64,000 nt of DNA. Origin: Bordetella parapertussis. GTDB lineage: Bacteria > Pseudomonadota > Gammaproteobacteria > Burkholderiales > Burkholderiaceae_A. The translations under genes were made by a program, and so were the position numbers. Each line of letters starts with the position of its first letter. Within the stretch, counting starts at the first letter, position 1. The stretch is taken from contig CAMAXF010000002.1 of NCBI GenBank assembly GCA_945862305.1, positions 177,460 through 241,459 of the forward strand. Reading direction: 5' to 3'. Of the stretch, positions 54,010 to 63,328 are shown piece after piece. The notes beneath the pieces were generated by a model. It saw only the letters and a list, made by a program, of their open reading frames with translations, had not been told where the DNA came from and ran no database searches.

Positions 54010-55053
54010 ATGCCCCCCACCCCTGATCCGCGCCGCCTGGCTGCAGCCGACTGGCTCACGCAGTTTGCAGACCTCGACGTCGCCAGCCTCGCCCCAGCCT
54101 CGGCCGATGCGTCCTTTCGGCGCTATTTTCGTGTGGCCAAGGTCGGCGGCGGCAGCTGCATTCTCATGGATGCGCCACCCGAGCTTGAGCCCCTGGACGC
54201 CTTTTTGCAGGTGGCCGATTTGTTCGAAAAGGCCGGGCTTCGCGTGCCTCGCCGCCTGGGGGTCTCCAAGCCGCAGGGCTTTCTGCTGCTCGAAGACTTC
54301 GGCAGCGAGCCCTACCTGCCGCACCTCACGCTGAGCAACGCCCGACCGCTCTACCAGTCCGCCTGGCAGACCCTGGTTCAGCTGCAGGCCTGGGGGCTGG
54401 CGCAGCCCACGGGCAGCCTCGGGCTGCCCGCCTACAGTCGCGCCAAGCTCCTGGACGAGATGGGCCTGTTCCAGACCTGGTATGCCGAGACCCACCTGGG
54501 CCAGACCCTCTCGGCCGATGAAGCCCAAACGCTGAACCAGACCATGGCGCACCTGGCCGACCGTGCCCTCGCACAAACGCAGGTCATCGTGCACCGTGAT
54601 TTCCACAGCCGGAACCTGATGGTGCTGGCCGAGACGCTCACCCCCGATGGGCAGCCCGGCATCCTCGACTTCCAAGATGCTGTGGTGGGCCCCTTGAGCT
54701 ACGACCTGGTCTCGCTGCTGCGAGATGCCTATGTGGTCTGGGATGAGGCCGAACAGATTGACTGGGCCATTCGTTATTGGGAAGACGCCCGCCGCGCGGG
54801 TATTGCCGTGCCACCCGACTTCGCCGACTTCTGGGAAGACTTCGAATGGATGGGCCTGCAGCGCCAGTTGAAGGTCTTGGGCATCTTCGCTCGACTCGCC
54901 CACCGAGACGGCAAGGCGCGTTACCTCAAAGACATACCCGCTGTGCTCGCCTACGCCACCAAGGCAGCCCACCGGTACCACGAGCTCGCGGGGCTCGCCC
55001 GTCTGCTCGACCGACTGGGGAATGTCTCGCCCACTGCCCAGTTCACCTTCTGA
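54010..55053 (+). CDS. amgK: N-acetylmuramate/N-acetylglucosamine 1-kinase AmgK
   Basis: A 347-residue aminoglycoside-phosphotransferase-fold kinase. It phosphorylates MurNAc at the anomeric position in peptidoglycan recycling, bypassing de novo UDP-MurNAc synthesis and so lowering sensitivity to fosfomycin in bacteria that have it. Motifs are SFRRYFRV, LLLEDFGSEPYL, the catalytic VIVHRDFHSRNLMV (near residues 195-208) and ILDFQDAVVGPLSYDLVSLL. murU follows 24 bases later. The ATG at 54010 is chosen over a TTG at 54004. Confidence 0.92.
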   Translation: MPPTPDPRRLAAADWLTQFADLDVASLAPASADASFRRYFRVAKVGGGSCILMDAPPELEPLDAFLQVADLFEKAGLRVPRRLGVSKPQGFLLLEDFGSEPYLPHLTLSNARPLYQSAWQTLVQLQAWGLAQPTGSLGLPAYSRAKLLDEMGLFQTWYAETHLGQTLSADEAQTLNQTMAHLADRALAQTQVIVHRDFHSRNLMVLAETLTPDGQPGILDFQDAVVGPLSYDLVSLLRDAYVVWDEAEQIDWAIRYWEDARRAGIAVPPDFADFWEDFEWMGLQRQLKVLGIFARLAHRDGKARYLKDIPAVLAYATKAAHRYHELAGLARLLDRLGNVSPTAQFTF

Positions 55054-55077
55054 TGGGTGCACAGCCTTGAGGCAACG

Positions 55078-55785
55078 ATGAAGGCCATGATCCTCGCGGC
55101 CGGGCGCGGCGAGCGCATGCGCCCGCTCACCGACCACACCCCCAAGCCCTTGTTGTTGGCAGGCGGCAAGCCGCTCGTGGTCTGGCACCTGGAGCGGCTC
55201 GCCCAGGCGGGATTCTGCGAGGTGGTGATCAACCTCGCCCACCTGGGTGAGCAGATCGAGTCGGCGCTGGGGTCGGGTGAGACCTGGGGACTTCAGATTC
55301 GCTACAGCCATGAGCCCGCGGGCGCGCTCGAGACCGCAGGTGGCATCGCCACGGCCCAGCCCTGGGGGGAGACCCGAGCGCCTTTTTTACTCATCAACGG
55401 CGATGTCTTCTCCGACTGGGATGTCTCCGAGGCCCGAAAAATGGCGCAGGCCTCAGACAACGCCCTGGGACATCTGGTCTTGGTCCCCAGCCCAGACCAT
55501 CACCTGCAGGGTGACTTCGGTCTGCAGCCCGATGGCCAGGTCTGCCCGCGCGATGCAGCAGTCACCAGGCTCACCTACTCAGGCATGGCTGTGCTCTGGC
55601 CAGCCCTCTTCGACCACACACCCGCCCATGCACGCGCGCCGCTGGCCCCCCTGCTGCACGAGGCCATGGCCCGGGGCCGGCTGCGAGGCAGCCTGCACGC
55701 AGGCCAATGGATGGATGTGGGAACCCCCGAACGACTGGCCGCGCTTGACCACACCCTCGCAAGGGGGAGACCATCCCACTCATGA
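55078..55785 (+). CDS. murU: N-acetylmuramate alpha-1-phosphate uridylyltransferase MurU
   Basis: A 235-residue nucleotidyltransferase that turns MurNAc-1-phosphate into UDP-MurNAc, the step after AmgK. It has the N-terminal signature MILAAGRGERMRPLTDHTPKPLL, then NLAHLGEQIE, LLINGDVFSDWD (metal-binding region) and a C-terminal MDVGTPERLAALD. GAGG lies seven bases before the ATG at 55078. Its stop overlaps pepP by 4 bases (ATGA). Confidence 0.93.
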   Translation: MKAMILAAGRGERMRPLTDHTPKPLLLAGGKPLVVWHLERLAQAGFCEVVINLAHLGEQIESALGSGETWGLQIRYSHEPAGALETAGGIATAQPWGETRAPFLLINGDVFSDWDVSEARKMAQASDNALGHLVLVPSPDHHLQGDFGLQPDGQVCPRDAAVTRLTYSGMAVLWPALFDHTPAHARAPLAPLLHEAMARGRLRGSLHAGQWMDVGTPERLAALDHTLARGRPSHS

Positions 55786-57146
55786 GCCTTGCACCCCACC
55801 TGCTGCCCCTTCCCGTCGCTGGTCCACCCCATGGCGAGCAGCATCGACGACGCCGGGACGCACTCGCCCAGGCAGTGCTGCGGACCAATGGCCAGGCCAG
55901 TGCAGTGGTGATCTTGTCGAGTGGAACGGAGATCATTCGCAACCGAGACAACCCATTCGCATTCCGCTTCAACAGCGACTTCTACTACCTCACGGGTTTT
56001 CCGGAGCCCGAGGCCTGGCTGGTGATGGTCATTGGCAGCCAGGGCGATCATCAAGACCTTCTCTTTTGCCGACCACGTGACCCGGAGCGGGAGATCTGGG
56101 ATGGCGTTCGGGTCGGGCCCGAGCGCGCGGCCGAGCAGTTCGGCATGGATGCGGCCCATCCGGTGGCGCAGCTTGATGACATCCTTCGGCCCCACCTCAA
56201 GAACTGCAGCACCCTGGTGCTGCCACTGGCTGCCTCATCCGAGCTCGACCAACGCACCCGCAGCTGGATGGACCAGGCCCGAGCCCAGGCCCGTGGCGGG
56301 GTGGTCGCACCCCATCAGTTTCTCGATGCCGGCGATCTCGTGGCGGGACTGCGGCTCATCAAAGACGCGGCCGAGTTGGAGACCATGGCCAAGGCTGCAG
56401 GCATTTCTGCGGCGGCCCATGTTCGGGCCATGCAGACCACCCGGCCCGGCATGGCCGAGTACGAGGTGGAGGCCGGCCTCATTGCCGACTTCCGACGCGA
56501 GGGTGCACAGTCGGTGGCCTATGGCTCGATCGTAGCCAGTGGCCCGCACAGCTGCATCCTGCATCACCGTGCCGGCGACAGACGCATGCGAGCCGGTGAG
56601 ATGCTGCTCATCGACGCGGGCTGCGAACTCGATGGCTATGCGAGCGACATCACCCGCACCTTCCCCGTCTCGGGCCGATTCACCAGCGCACAGCGCGACT
56701 GCTATGCCCTGGTGCTGGCGTCACAAGAGGCTGCGGTCGAGGCCACACGACCCGGTGCAGCCTTCACCGACCCGCACGAGGCGGCTGTGAAGGTCCTGGC
56801 CCAGGGCATGATCGACCTGCACCTGCTGCCTGCGCAAAGCATGGAGGCCGCCATCGAGTCGGGGGCTTATCGCCGTTTCTACATGCACCGCACTGGCCAC
56901 TGGCTCGGGCTCGATGTGCACGACGTGGGCGACTATCGTCAGCCCCTGGCCGCAGGCATGGTGCTCACCATCGAGCCTGGCCTCTACATCCAGCCGGCCG
57001 ACGACATCGCGGAAGATTTCTGGAACGTGGGCATTCGGATTGAAGACGATGCGGTGGTCACCGCCACCGGCTGCGAACTCATCACACGCGGGGTCCCCGT
57101 GGCAATCGATGCCATTGAAGACCTCATGACCCACACCGCCTCATGA
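55782..57146 (+). CDS. pepP: Xaa-Pro aminopeptidase
   Basis: A 454-residue cytoplasmic M24 peptidase that removes residues preceding proline. The N-terminal domain (~1-180, with NPFAFRFNSDFYYLTGF) is followed by a pita-bread domain carrying the dinuclear metal ligands: Asp in IDAGCELDGYASDITRTF (two Asp), His in HRTGHWLGLDVHD, Glu in LTIEPGLYI and Glu in GIRIEDDAVV. Length matches E. coli PepP (441). Linked to murU and dusB by ATGA overlaps. Confidence 0.95.
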   Translation: MSLAPHLLPLPVAGPPHGEQHRRRRDALAQAVLRTNGQASAVVILSSGTEIIRNRDNPFAFRFNSDFYYLTGFPEPEAWLVMVIGSQGDHQDLLFCRPRDPEREIWDGVRVGPERAAEQFGMDAAHPVAQLDDILRPHLKNCSTLVLPLAASSELDQRTRSWMDQARAQARGGVVAPHQFLDAGDLVAGLRLIKDAAELETMAKAAGISAAAHVRAMQTTRPGMAEYEVEAGLIADFRREGAQSVAYGSIVASGPHSCILHHRAGDRRMRAGEMLLIDAGCELDGYASDITRTFPVSGRFTSAQRDCYALVLASQEAAVEATRPGAAFTDPHEAAVKVLAQGMIDLHLLPAQSMEAAIESGAYRRFYMHRTGHWLGLDVHDVGDYRQPLAAGMVLTIEPGLYIQPADDIAEDFWNVGIRIEDDAVVTATGCELITRGVPVAIDAIEDLMTHTAS

Positions 57147-58147
57147 GCCGGCCCGCCTTGCAGTTGGGGCCCCATCGGCTCCAGAACCGGGTCTTCATTG
57201 CTCCCATGGCGGGCGTCACCGACCGGCCCTTTCGGCAGCTCTGCAAGCAGCTTGGCGCCGACTATGCCGTGGGCGAGATGGCAGCCTCCAATGCCCTGCT
57301 CTGGGCCACGGAAAAAACCAGTCGTCGCATCAACCACGACGGTGAGCCCTCGCCCAAGGCCATTCAGATCGCAGGCGCCGACCCCGACATGCTGGCCCAG
57401 GCCGCCCAATTCAATGTGGCAAGGGGCGCTGAGGTCATCGACATCAACATGGGCTGCCCGGCCAAGAAGGTCTGCCACAAGGCTGCGGGCTCCGCCCTGC
57501 TGCAAGACGAGCCCCTGGTTCGAGACATCCTGGAGCAGGTCGTGTCCGCCGTGCGGGCTGTGGCGGGCGATCGTGTGCCCGTGACCCTGAAAATTCGAAC
57601 CGGCTGGGACCATGCGCATCGCAATGCGCCAAGCATCGCGGCCATGGCCGAAGACATTGGCGTGGCGATGCTCACGGTGCATGGCCGAACCCGGGCCGAC
57701 AAGTTCATGGGCGCGGCCGAGTACGACACCATTGCCGAGGTGAAATCGCGCGTGCGCATTCCAGTGGTGGCCAATGGCGACATCACCACGCCAGAGAAGG
57801 CCGCGGCCGTGCTGCGGCACACCGGTGCCGACGCGGTCATGGTGGGTCGAGCCGCCCAAGGCCGGCCATGGATCAGCCGGCAGATCCACCACTATTTAGA
57901 GACGGGCAAACACCTGCCCGACCCCACCGACTCCGACATCCACGGCTGGCTGCACGGCCACCTGCTCGACCACTATGCCTTCTACGGCGAAGCGCGAGGC
58001 GTGCGCTCGGCACGCAAGCACATCGGCTGGTATCTGCGAGGCCTGCCGGGGAGCAAGGCCTTTCGGCAATTGATCCTCGCGGCCGAGACGCCCGAGTCAC
58101 AACTGGCAGAGGTGGCCGCATTTTTCGAGGAGGCGCTGGCGGCATGA
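57143..58147 (+). CDS. dusB: tRNA-dihydrouridine synthase B
   Basis: A 334-residue FMN enzyme that reduces uridines in the tRNA D loop. The order is the flavin segment IAPMAGVTDRPFRQLC, then IQIAGADPDML, the catalytic Cys in NMGCPAKKVCHKAAGSALL, LTVHGRTRADKF, and ANGDITTPEKA with MVGRAAQGRPW. The downstream fis gene overlaps by 4 bases; the dusB-fis pairing, known from enterobacteria, supports DusB over other Dus paralogues. Confidence 0.95.
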   Translation: MSRPALQLGPHRLQNRVFIAPMAGVTDRPFRQLCKQLGADYAVGEMAASNALLWATEKTSRRINHDGEPSPKAIQIAGADPDMLAQAAQFNVARGAEVIDINMGCPAKKVCHKAAGSALLQDEPLVRDILEQVVSAVRAVAGDRVPVTLKIRTGWDHAHRNAPSIAAMAEDIGVAMLTVHGRTRADKFMGAAEYDTIAEVKSRVRIPVVANGDITTPEKAAAVLRHTGADAVMVGRAAQGRPWISRQIHHYLETGKHLPDPTDSDIHGWLHGHLLDHYAFYGEARGVRSARKHIGWYLRGLPGSKAFRQLILAAETPESQLAEVAAFFEEALAA

Positions 58148-58389
58148 AGGCATCACCACCGCCCAAGCTCGAGGACGCCCTGGTAGCGAACCTCGACATC
58201 TATTTCGAGAACCTCGGCGCTCAAAAGCCCCACGCCCTCTATGACATGGTGGTGGAGGCGATGGAGCGCCCCCTCATTCGTTACGCCCTGGCCCGTTGCG
58301 ACAGCAATCTGAGCAAGACCGCAGAGATGCTCGGCCTCTCGCGCAACACCCTGCGCAAGAAAATGACCCAACACCGCATTGAGATCTGA
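58144..58389 (+). CDS. fis: DNA-binding protein Fis
   Basis: An 81-residue nucleoid protein and transcription/recombination factor. The helix-turn-helix NLSKTAEMLGLSRNTLRKKM (residues ~56-75) is near-canonical; the N-terminal half has the helical dimer region. It is slightly shorter than E. coli Fis (98) because the N-terminal arm is short, as is usual in betaproteobacteria. It is the distal gene of the dusB-fis operon (ATGA overlap), with purH 9 bases downstream. Confidence 0.94.
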   Translation: MKASPPPKLEDALVANLDIYFENLGAQKPHALYDMVVEAMERPLIRYALARCDSNLSKTAEMLGLSRNTLRKKMTQHRIEI

Positions 58390-58398
58390 GGACACCGC

Positions 58399-60060
58399 AT
58401 GCCCAACCTGCCAGCAGATGCCCTGACCAGCCCACGTCCCAACCGCCTTGCCGTGCGCCGTGCCCTGCTCTCGGTGTCAGACAAGACCGGCGTGGTTGAC
58501 TTTGCCAAGGCGCTTCACCAAAAAGGCATCCAGCTCATCTCCACTGGTGGCACCGCGCAGGCCCTGCAGGCGGCTGGCCTGCCCGTCACCCCGGTGGAGG
58601 ACATCACGCGCTTCCCAGAAATGCTCGATGGTCGGGTCAAGACGCTGCACCCCGCCGTGCACGGCGGCCTGCTGGCCCGCCGGGATCGTGAGGCGCACCT
58701 GCAGGCACTCGCCGCCGCGGGATTCGAGCCCATCGACCTGCTCGTGGTCAATCTCTATCCCTTCGTGGCCACACTCGGCAAGCCGCAGGTGGGCTACCAA
58801 GAGGTGATCGAAAACATCGACATCGGCGGGCCGGCCATGTTGCGGGCTGCTGCCAAGAACCACGATGGCGTGGCCGTGGTGGTCGACCCACGCGACTACG
58901 ACTGCCTGCTCGAAGAGTTAAACACCGATGCGCATCTGGGGTTTGCCACGCGCCAGGCACTGGCGGCAAAAGCCTTTGCCCACACCGCGGCATACGACGG
59001 CGCCATTGCCAACTTCCTCACAGGCCTTGCGCCACTGGATGCCGCCGCGGCCAGGCCCGACAACACCGTGGAGCCACAGACCCCCCAGTCCGCAAGTGCC
59101 CTGCCCAGAATTTTCAGCCTGCAGGTCGTTCAACGACAGACCATGCGCTACGGGGAGAACCCACATCAGGCGGCGGCCTTCTATGCCGACCCGCGCGCAC
59201 CGGAGGGCTGCCTGGCCGGCTACACGCAATTGCAGGGCAAGGAACTCTCCTTCAACAACCTCGCCGATGCCGATGCGGCCTGGTCTTGCGTGCGAAGCCT
59301 GTCGGGCCCGGCCTGCGTCATCGTCAAGCATGCGAACCCATGCGGGGTGGCCCTGGGGGCCCACGCAGAGGAGGCTTATCGCAGGGCCTTCGCCACCGAC
59401 CCCACCTCCGCCTTCGGCGGCATTCTCGCCTTCAATGTGGCCCTCGATGCCGCTGCAGCCCAGGCCATCTCTGGCCAATTTGCGGAGGTGATCATCGCGC
59501 CGCAGTTCAGCCCAGAGGCGCTGTCTGTCTTTGCGGCCAAGCAGAACCTTCGCCTGCTCACCGTGCCCCTGGGCGAGGACGCGGCGATCGCCAGTGGCCT
59601 TGACATCAAGCGCGTGAGTGGTGGCCTGTTGCTGCAGACCCCCGATCGCAACACCCTCTCAGCAGCAGACCTGCAGTGCGTCACCCACAAAAAGCCCACG
59701 GCCGAGCAGGTCCAGGACCTGCTCTTTGCATGGAAGGTGGCCACCTGGGTCAAGAGCAATGCCATTGTCTTCTGCCACAAGGGCCAGACCCTTGGGGTGG
59801 GCGCAGGCCAGATGAGTCGGCTCGACTCCGCCCGCATTGCCACCATCAAAGCAGACCATGCGGGCCTGTCCCTGCAGGGGTCTGTGGTGGCCTCCGATGC
59901 CTTCTTCCCCTTTCGAGACGGACTCGATGTGGTGGCCGAGGCGGGCGCGGTGGCCGTGGTGCAGCCCGGTGGGTCCGTTCGGGATGACGAGGTGATCGCC
60001 GCCGCCAACGAGCGGGGCATTGCCATGGTCACCACCAGCATGCGCCACTTCCGACACTGA
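58399..60060 (+). CDS. purH: Bifunctional AICAR formyltransferase / IMP cyclohydrolase
   Basis: A 553-residue enzyme for the last two steps of IMP synthesis. The cyclohydrolase half begins [20 protein letters not shown] and has [19 protein letters not shown]; the formyltransferase half has [28 protein letters not shown] (with the Lys/His pair) and [14 protein letters not shown]. It is longer than E. coli PurH (529), partly owing to an insert near residues 215-235. The ATG at 58399 follows GAGG, directly after fis. Confidence 0.97.
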   Translation: MPNLPADALTSPRPNRLAVRRALLSVSDKTGVVDFAKALHQKGIQLISTGGTAQALQAAGLPVTPVEDITRFPEMLDGRVKTLHPAVHGGLLARRDREAHLQALAAAGFEPIDLLVVNLYPFVATLGKPQVGYQEVIENIDIGGPAMLRAAAKNHDGVAVVVDPRDYDCLLEELNTDAHLGFATRQALAAKAFAHTAAYDGAIANFLTGLAPLDAAAARPDNTVEPQTPQSASALPRIFSLQVVQRQTMRYGENPHQAAAFYADPRAPEGCLAGYTQLQGKELSFNNLADADAAWSCVRSLSGPACVIVKHANPCGVALGAHAEEAYRRAFATDPTSAFGGILAFNVALDAAAAQAISGQFAEVIIAPQFSPEALSVFAAKQNLRLLTVPLGEDAAIASGLDIKRVSGGLLLQTPDRNTLSAADLQCVTHKKPTAEQVQDLLFAWKVATWVKSNAIVFCHKGQTLGVGAGQMSRLDSARIATIKADHAGLSLQGSVVASDAFFPFRDGLDVVAEAGAVAVVQPGGSVRDDEVIAAANERGIAMVTTSMRHFRH

Positions 60061-60063
60061 TTC

Positions 60064-60537
60064 ATGCGTCTCATCGGCATCGACCCCGGCCTGCGCCGGA
60101 CTGGCTTTGGTGTCGTGGAGATCGTGAGCCGTCAGAAGGCCATCTACCTGGGCAGCGGTGTCATTCGGCCGCCCACCGACCGGCCCGAGCCGGAGCGCCT
60201 GGGCCTGCTCTATGCAGGCATGCAGTCCGTGCTCGCCCAGTACGAGCCCACGGCCGCCGTCATTGAGCAGGTCTTCGTGAATGTGAACCCGAGGTCCACC
60301 CTCTCCCTGGGGCAGGCCCGCGGTGTTGCCATTGCTGCCCTGGCGGCTGCATCGCTGCCCGTCTCTGAACTCACCCCCTTGAAGATCAAGCAGTCCATCG
60401 TGGGCACCGGCCGCGCCACCAAGGAGCAGGTGGCCCACATGGTCTGCCGCCTGTTGGGCCTCGCCCAGCCGCCGAGCGCCGATGCCGCCGACGCATTGGC
60501 CTGTGCCCTGGCCTTCTGGCATGCTCAACGCCCATGA
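60064..60537 (+). CDS. ruvC: Holliday-junction endonuclease RuvC
   Basis: A 157-residue resolvase that cuts Holliday junctions held by RuvAB. The catalytic acidic residues are visible: Asp in [15 protein letters not shown], Glu in [14 protein letters not shown], and the late Asp pair in [12 protein letters not shown]. It is a little shorter than E. coli RuvC (173), missing only the C-terminal tail. It begins 3 bases after the purH stop and overlaps ruvA by 4 (ATGA). Confidence 0.95.
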   Translation: MRLIGIDPGLRRTGFGVVEIVSRQKAIYLGSGVIRPPTDRPEPERLGLLYAGMQSVLAQYEPTAAVIEQVFVNVNPRSTLSLGQARGVAIAALAAASLPVSELTPLKIKQSIVGTGRATKEQVAHMVCRLLGLAQPPSADAADALACALAFWHAQRP

Positions 60538-61112
60538 TCAGTCAACTGCGCGGCACCCTGATTGGCCTGCAGCCCCCGAGCGTCATCCTTGATGTCCAGG
60601 GTGTGGGCTACGAGGTCGAAGCCCCCATGAGCACCATCTACAACCTGCCAGCCGTGGGCGAGCCGCTCAGCCTGCTCACCCACCTGGTGGTGCGCGAGGA
60701 TGCCCAGCTGCTCTATGGCTTTAAGACCGAGGCCGAGCGGCATGCCTTTCGACTGCTCATCAAGATCTCGGGCATTGGTCCGCGCATTGGGCTGGCCGTG
60801 CTCTCGGGACTCACCGTCGATCAACTCTCTCAGGCCATCAGCCTGCAAGACCCCGCCAGCCTGACGCGTGTGCCCGGCATTGGGAAGAAAACGGCCGAGC
60901 GGCTGGTGCTCGAACTCAAGGGCAAGCTTGCACCCGCCCTCCCCAGCCCCGGGATGCCAGGCAGGCCAGACACCACCGCGGAGGTACTTCGTGCACTTGG
61001 CGCCTTGGGCTACTCCGAGAAGGAAGCCATGGCCGCCTGCCAGGCCCTGCCCGAGGGTGCAACCGTCTCCGATGGCATTCGCCTGGCCTTAAAGCAGCTC
61101 TCGCGCCTGTAG
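60534..61112 (+). CDS. ruvA: Holliday-junction branch-migration protein RuvA
   Basis: A 192-residue DNA-binding tetramer subunit. The N-terminal OB-fold part ([26 protein letters not shown]) is followed by two helix-hairpin-helix motifs ([38 protein letters not shown]) and a C-terminal UBA-like domain III ([16 protein letters not shown]) that contacts RuvB. ruvB starts 35 bases downstream. Confidence 0.96.
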   Translation: MISQLRGTLIGLQPPSVILDVQGVGYEVEAPMSTIYNLPAVGEPLSLLTHLVVREDAQLLYGFKTEAERHAFRLLIKISGIGPRIGLAVLSGLTVDQLSQAISLQDPASLTRVPGIGKKTAERLVLELKGKLAPALPSPGMPGRPDTTAEVLRALGALGYSEKEAMAACQALPEGATVSDGIRLALKQLSRL

Positions 61113-61147
61113 TCGAACGTCACAGGTCCCCCGGTACACTTAGGGGC

Positions 61148-62203
61148 ATGATCGAACACGACACCGATCGCCTCATCAGCCCCGAGCCCGCCGGTCAGCA
61201 AGAAGAAAGCCTGGAGCGGGCGCTGCGCCCCCTGTGGCTCAAGGAATACATCGGCCAGGGCAAGGTGAAGGATCAGCTCCAGATCTTCATCGAGGCAGCC
61301 CGCCAGCGGCAAGAGGCGCTCGATCACACCCTGCTCTTTGGCCCACCGGGCCTGGGGAAGACCACCCTGGCCCACATCCTGGCCCGTGAAATGGGTGTGA
61401 ACCTAAGGCAGACCTCGGGCCCGGTGCTCGAGCGGGCTGGCGACCTGGCAGCCCTGCTCACCAACCTCGAGCGCAACGACATCCTCTTCATCGATGAAAT
61501 TCATCGGCTCAGCCCCGTGGTGGAGGAGATCCTCTACCCGGCCCTGGAGGATTACCAGATCGACATCATGATTGGCGAGGGGCCGGCGGCACGCTCCATC
61601 AAGCTCGACCTACAGCCCTTTACCCTGGTGGGGGCCACCACGCGGGCCGGCATGCTCACCAACCCGTTGCGAGACCGCTTTGGCATCGTGGCGCGGCTTG
61701 AGTTCTACAACACCGAGGACCTCACCATCATCGTCCATCGCTCGGCTGCGCTGCTGAAGGTTGCACTCAGCGATGATGGTGCGCAAGAGATCGCACGCCG
61801 CGCCAGGGGAACCCCTCGAATTGCCAACCGGCTGCTGCGCCGTGTTCGGGACTACGCACAGGTCAAGGGTGCTCCAGAGGTCAATGCCAAGGTGGCCGAT
61901 GCCGCCTTGGCCATGCTGGAAGTGGATCAACAAGGATTCGACCTCATGGACCAGAAACTCCTCGAGGCCATCCTCGACAAGTTCGGTGGTGGCCCGGTGG
62001 GCATCGACAACCTGGCTGCCGCCATTGGGGAATCCAAAGACACCATCGAGGATGTCCTGGAGCCCTACCTGATTCAGCAGGGCTTTCTACAACGCACGCC
62101 CCGCGGCCGAATGGCCACGGCCAGCGCATGGGCCCACTTTGGCCGCCCTGCACCGGCCACCCTCTCCAATGCATCACTCTTTTCACCGTCACCGAAGGAA
62201 TGA
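61148..62203 (+). CDS. ruvB: Holliday-junction branch-migration ATPase RuvB
   Basis: A 351-residue AAA+ motor. The Walker [18 protein letters not shown] (near residues 63-79), Walker [11 protein letters not shown], sensor region [10 protein letters not shown] and C-terminal winged helix with [13 protein letters not shown] are all intact. The gene closes the ruvCAB cluster; tolQ begins just after its stop. Confidence 0.97.
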   Translation: MIEHDTDRLISPEPAGQQEESLERALRPLWLKEYIGQGKVKDQLQIFIEAARQRQEALDHTLLFGPPGLGKTTLAHILAREMGVNLRQTSGPVLERAGDLAALLTNLERNDILFIDEIHRLSPVVEEILYPALEDYQIDIMIGEGPAARSIKLDLQPFTLVGATTRAGMLTNPLRDRFGIVARLEFYNTEDLTIIVHRSAALLKVALSDDGAQEIARRARGTPRIANRLLRRVRDYAQVKGAPEVNAKVADAALAMLEVDQQGFDLMDQKLLEAILDKFGGGPVGIDNLAAAIGESKDTIEDVLEPYLIQQGFLQRTPRGRMATASAWAHFGRPAPATLSNASLFSPSPKE

Positions 62204-62205
62204 CC

Positions 62206-62880
62206 ATGGCCGCGCCCACCGCCGACCTCTCCGTTGCCACCCTTGTCCTGCAGGCGAGCCTGCCCGTTCAGCTCGTCATGGCCCTGCTGGTCTTTATGTC
62301 GATTGCCTCATGGACCGTGATCTTTCGCAAGCTCATGGCCATTCGGCAGGCCAAACGCCAGGCTGAGGAATTCGAGAAGGCATTCTGGTCGGGCGGTGAG
62401 CTCATGGCCCTCTATGAGCGCGTGGGGCAGGGCGCCTATGGCTTTGGGCTGGCCAAGGTGTTTGAGGCCGGCATGCGTGAGTTCCTCAAGCTGCGTCAGC
62501 AGGCCAAGGCCGACCCAAGCCTCATGCTCGAGGGCGCAAGGCGCGCCATGCGGGCCAACAACCAGCGGGAGTTCGATGGCCTGGAGCATGGCCTTCCATT
62601 TCTCGCAACGGTGGGATCGGTGAGCCCCTACATCGGCCTCTTTGGAACGGTCTGGGGGATCATGCATGCCTTCACTGGGCTGGCCAACATTCAGCAGGCC
62701 ACACTGGCCAGCGTGGCCCCCGGCATTGCCGAGGCGCTGATTGCCACGGCCATTGGCCTCTTCGCGGCCATTCCCGCGGTGGTGGCCTACAACCGATTCG
62801 CCACCGACCTCGATCGACTCTCCATGCGCTTTGAAAGCTTCATGGAAGAGTTCTCCAACATCCTGCATCGGCAGCACTGA
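62206..62880 (+). CDS. tolQ: Tol-Pal system proton-channel subunit TolQ
   Basis: A 224-residue inner-membrane protein with three membrane segments (~residues 16-40, 120-145, 165-190). The MotA/ExbB/TolQ core is clear: GLEHGLPFLATVGSVSPYIGLFGTVWGIM and APGIAEALIATAIGLFAAIPAVVAYNR. The TolR and TolA genes downstream support TolQ over ExbB. AAGGA (62195-62199) fits the ATG at 62206 better than the one at 62200. ybgC, often located just before tolQ, is missing. Confidence 0.93.
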   Translation: MAAPTADLSVATLVLQASLPVQLVMALLVFMSIASWTVIFRKLMAIRQAKRQAEEFEKAFWSGGELMALYERVGQGAYGFGLAKVFEAGMREFLKLRQQAKADPSLMLEGARRAMRANNQREFDGLEHGLPFLATVGSVSPYIGLFGTVWGIMHAFTGLANIQQATLASVAPGIAEALIATAIGLFAAIPAVVAYNRFATDLDRLSMRFESFMEEFSNILHRQH

Positions 62881-62881
62881 C

Positions 62882-63304
62882 ATGGCCGGCCAAAGTTCTG
62901 GCGGACGTCGTCGCCGCATGATGAGTGAGATCAATGTGGTGCCCTACATCGATGTCACCCTGGTGCTGCTCATCATCTTCATGGTGACCGCTCCGATGAT
63001 TGTCACCGGCAGCATCGATCTGCCGCGCGTGGGCCAGTCGGCCCAGCAGCCTGCAGTGGCCATCGAGGTCCTCATTCGCAAGGACGGCAGCCATGCCGTG
63101 CGCAAACGTGAACAGGGTGCCAAGGAGGAGCGCGTGACACGCTCTGAACTCCCCGACGCCGTTCGCAAACTCATGAAAGAGCCCGGAGCCCCCGTCATCA
63201 TTCTGGCTGAGCGGGAGGTGCGTTACGACACCGTGGTGCAGGCCTTGAATACCCTCCAGGCCGACGGCATCGGCCGAGTGGGCCTGGCTGTGCGGCAAGA
63301 GTAA
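62882..63304 (+). CDS. tolR: Tol-Pal system protein TolR
   Basis: A 140-residue single-span protein. The N-terminal SEINVVPYIDVTLVLLIIFMV carries the conserved membrane Asp of the ExbD/TolR family; the periplasmic domain with VIILAEREVRYDTVVQALNTLQ follows. It forms the proton-driven motor with TolQ and energises TolA. The gene lies one base after tolQ. Confidence 0.94.
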   Translation: MAGQSSGGRRRRMMSEINVVPYIDVTLVLLIIFMVTAPMIVTGSIDLPRVGQSAQQPAVAIEVLIRKDGSHAVRKREQGAKEERVTRSELPDAVRKLMKEPGAPVIILAEREVRYDTVVQALNTLQADGIGRVGLAVRQE

Positions 63305-63328
63305 GACAGTCCAGGCCTCACCACGCCC

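Noticed and set aside
53572..55311. A 579-codon open frame on the minus strand
   Set aside because: It runs antisense to amgK and murU and out of frame through the lptD start; the real genes there have clear motifs.
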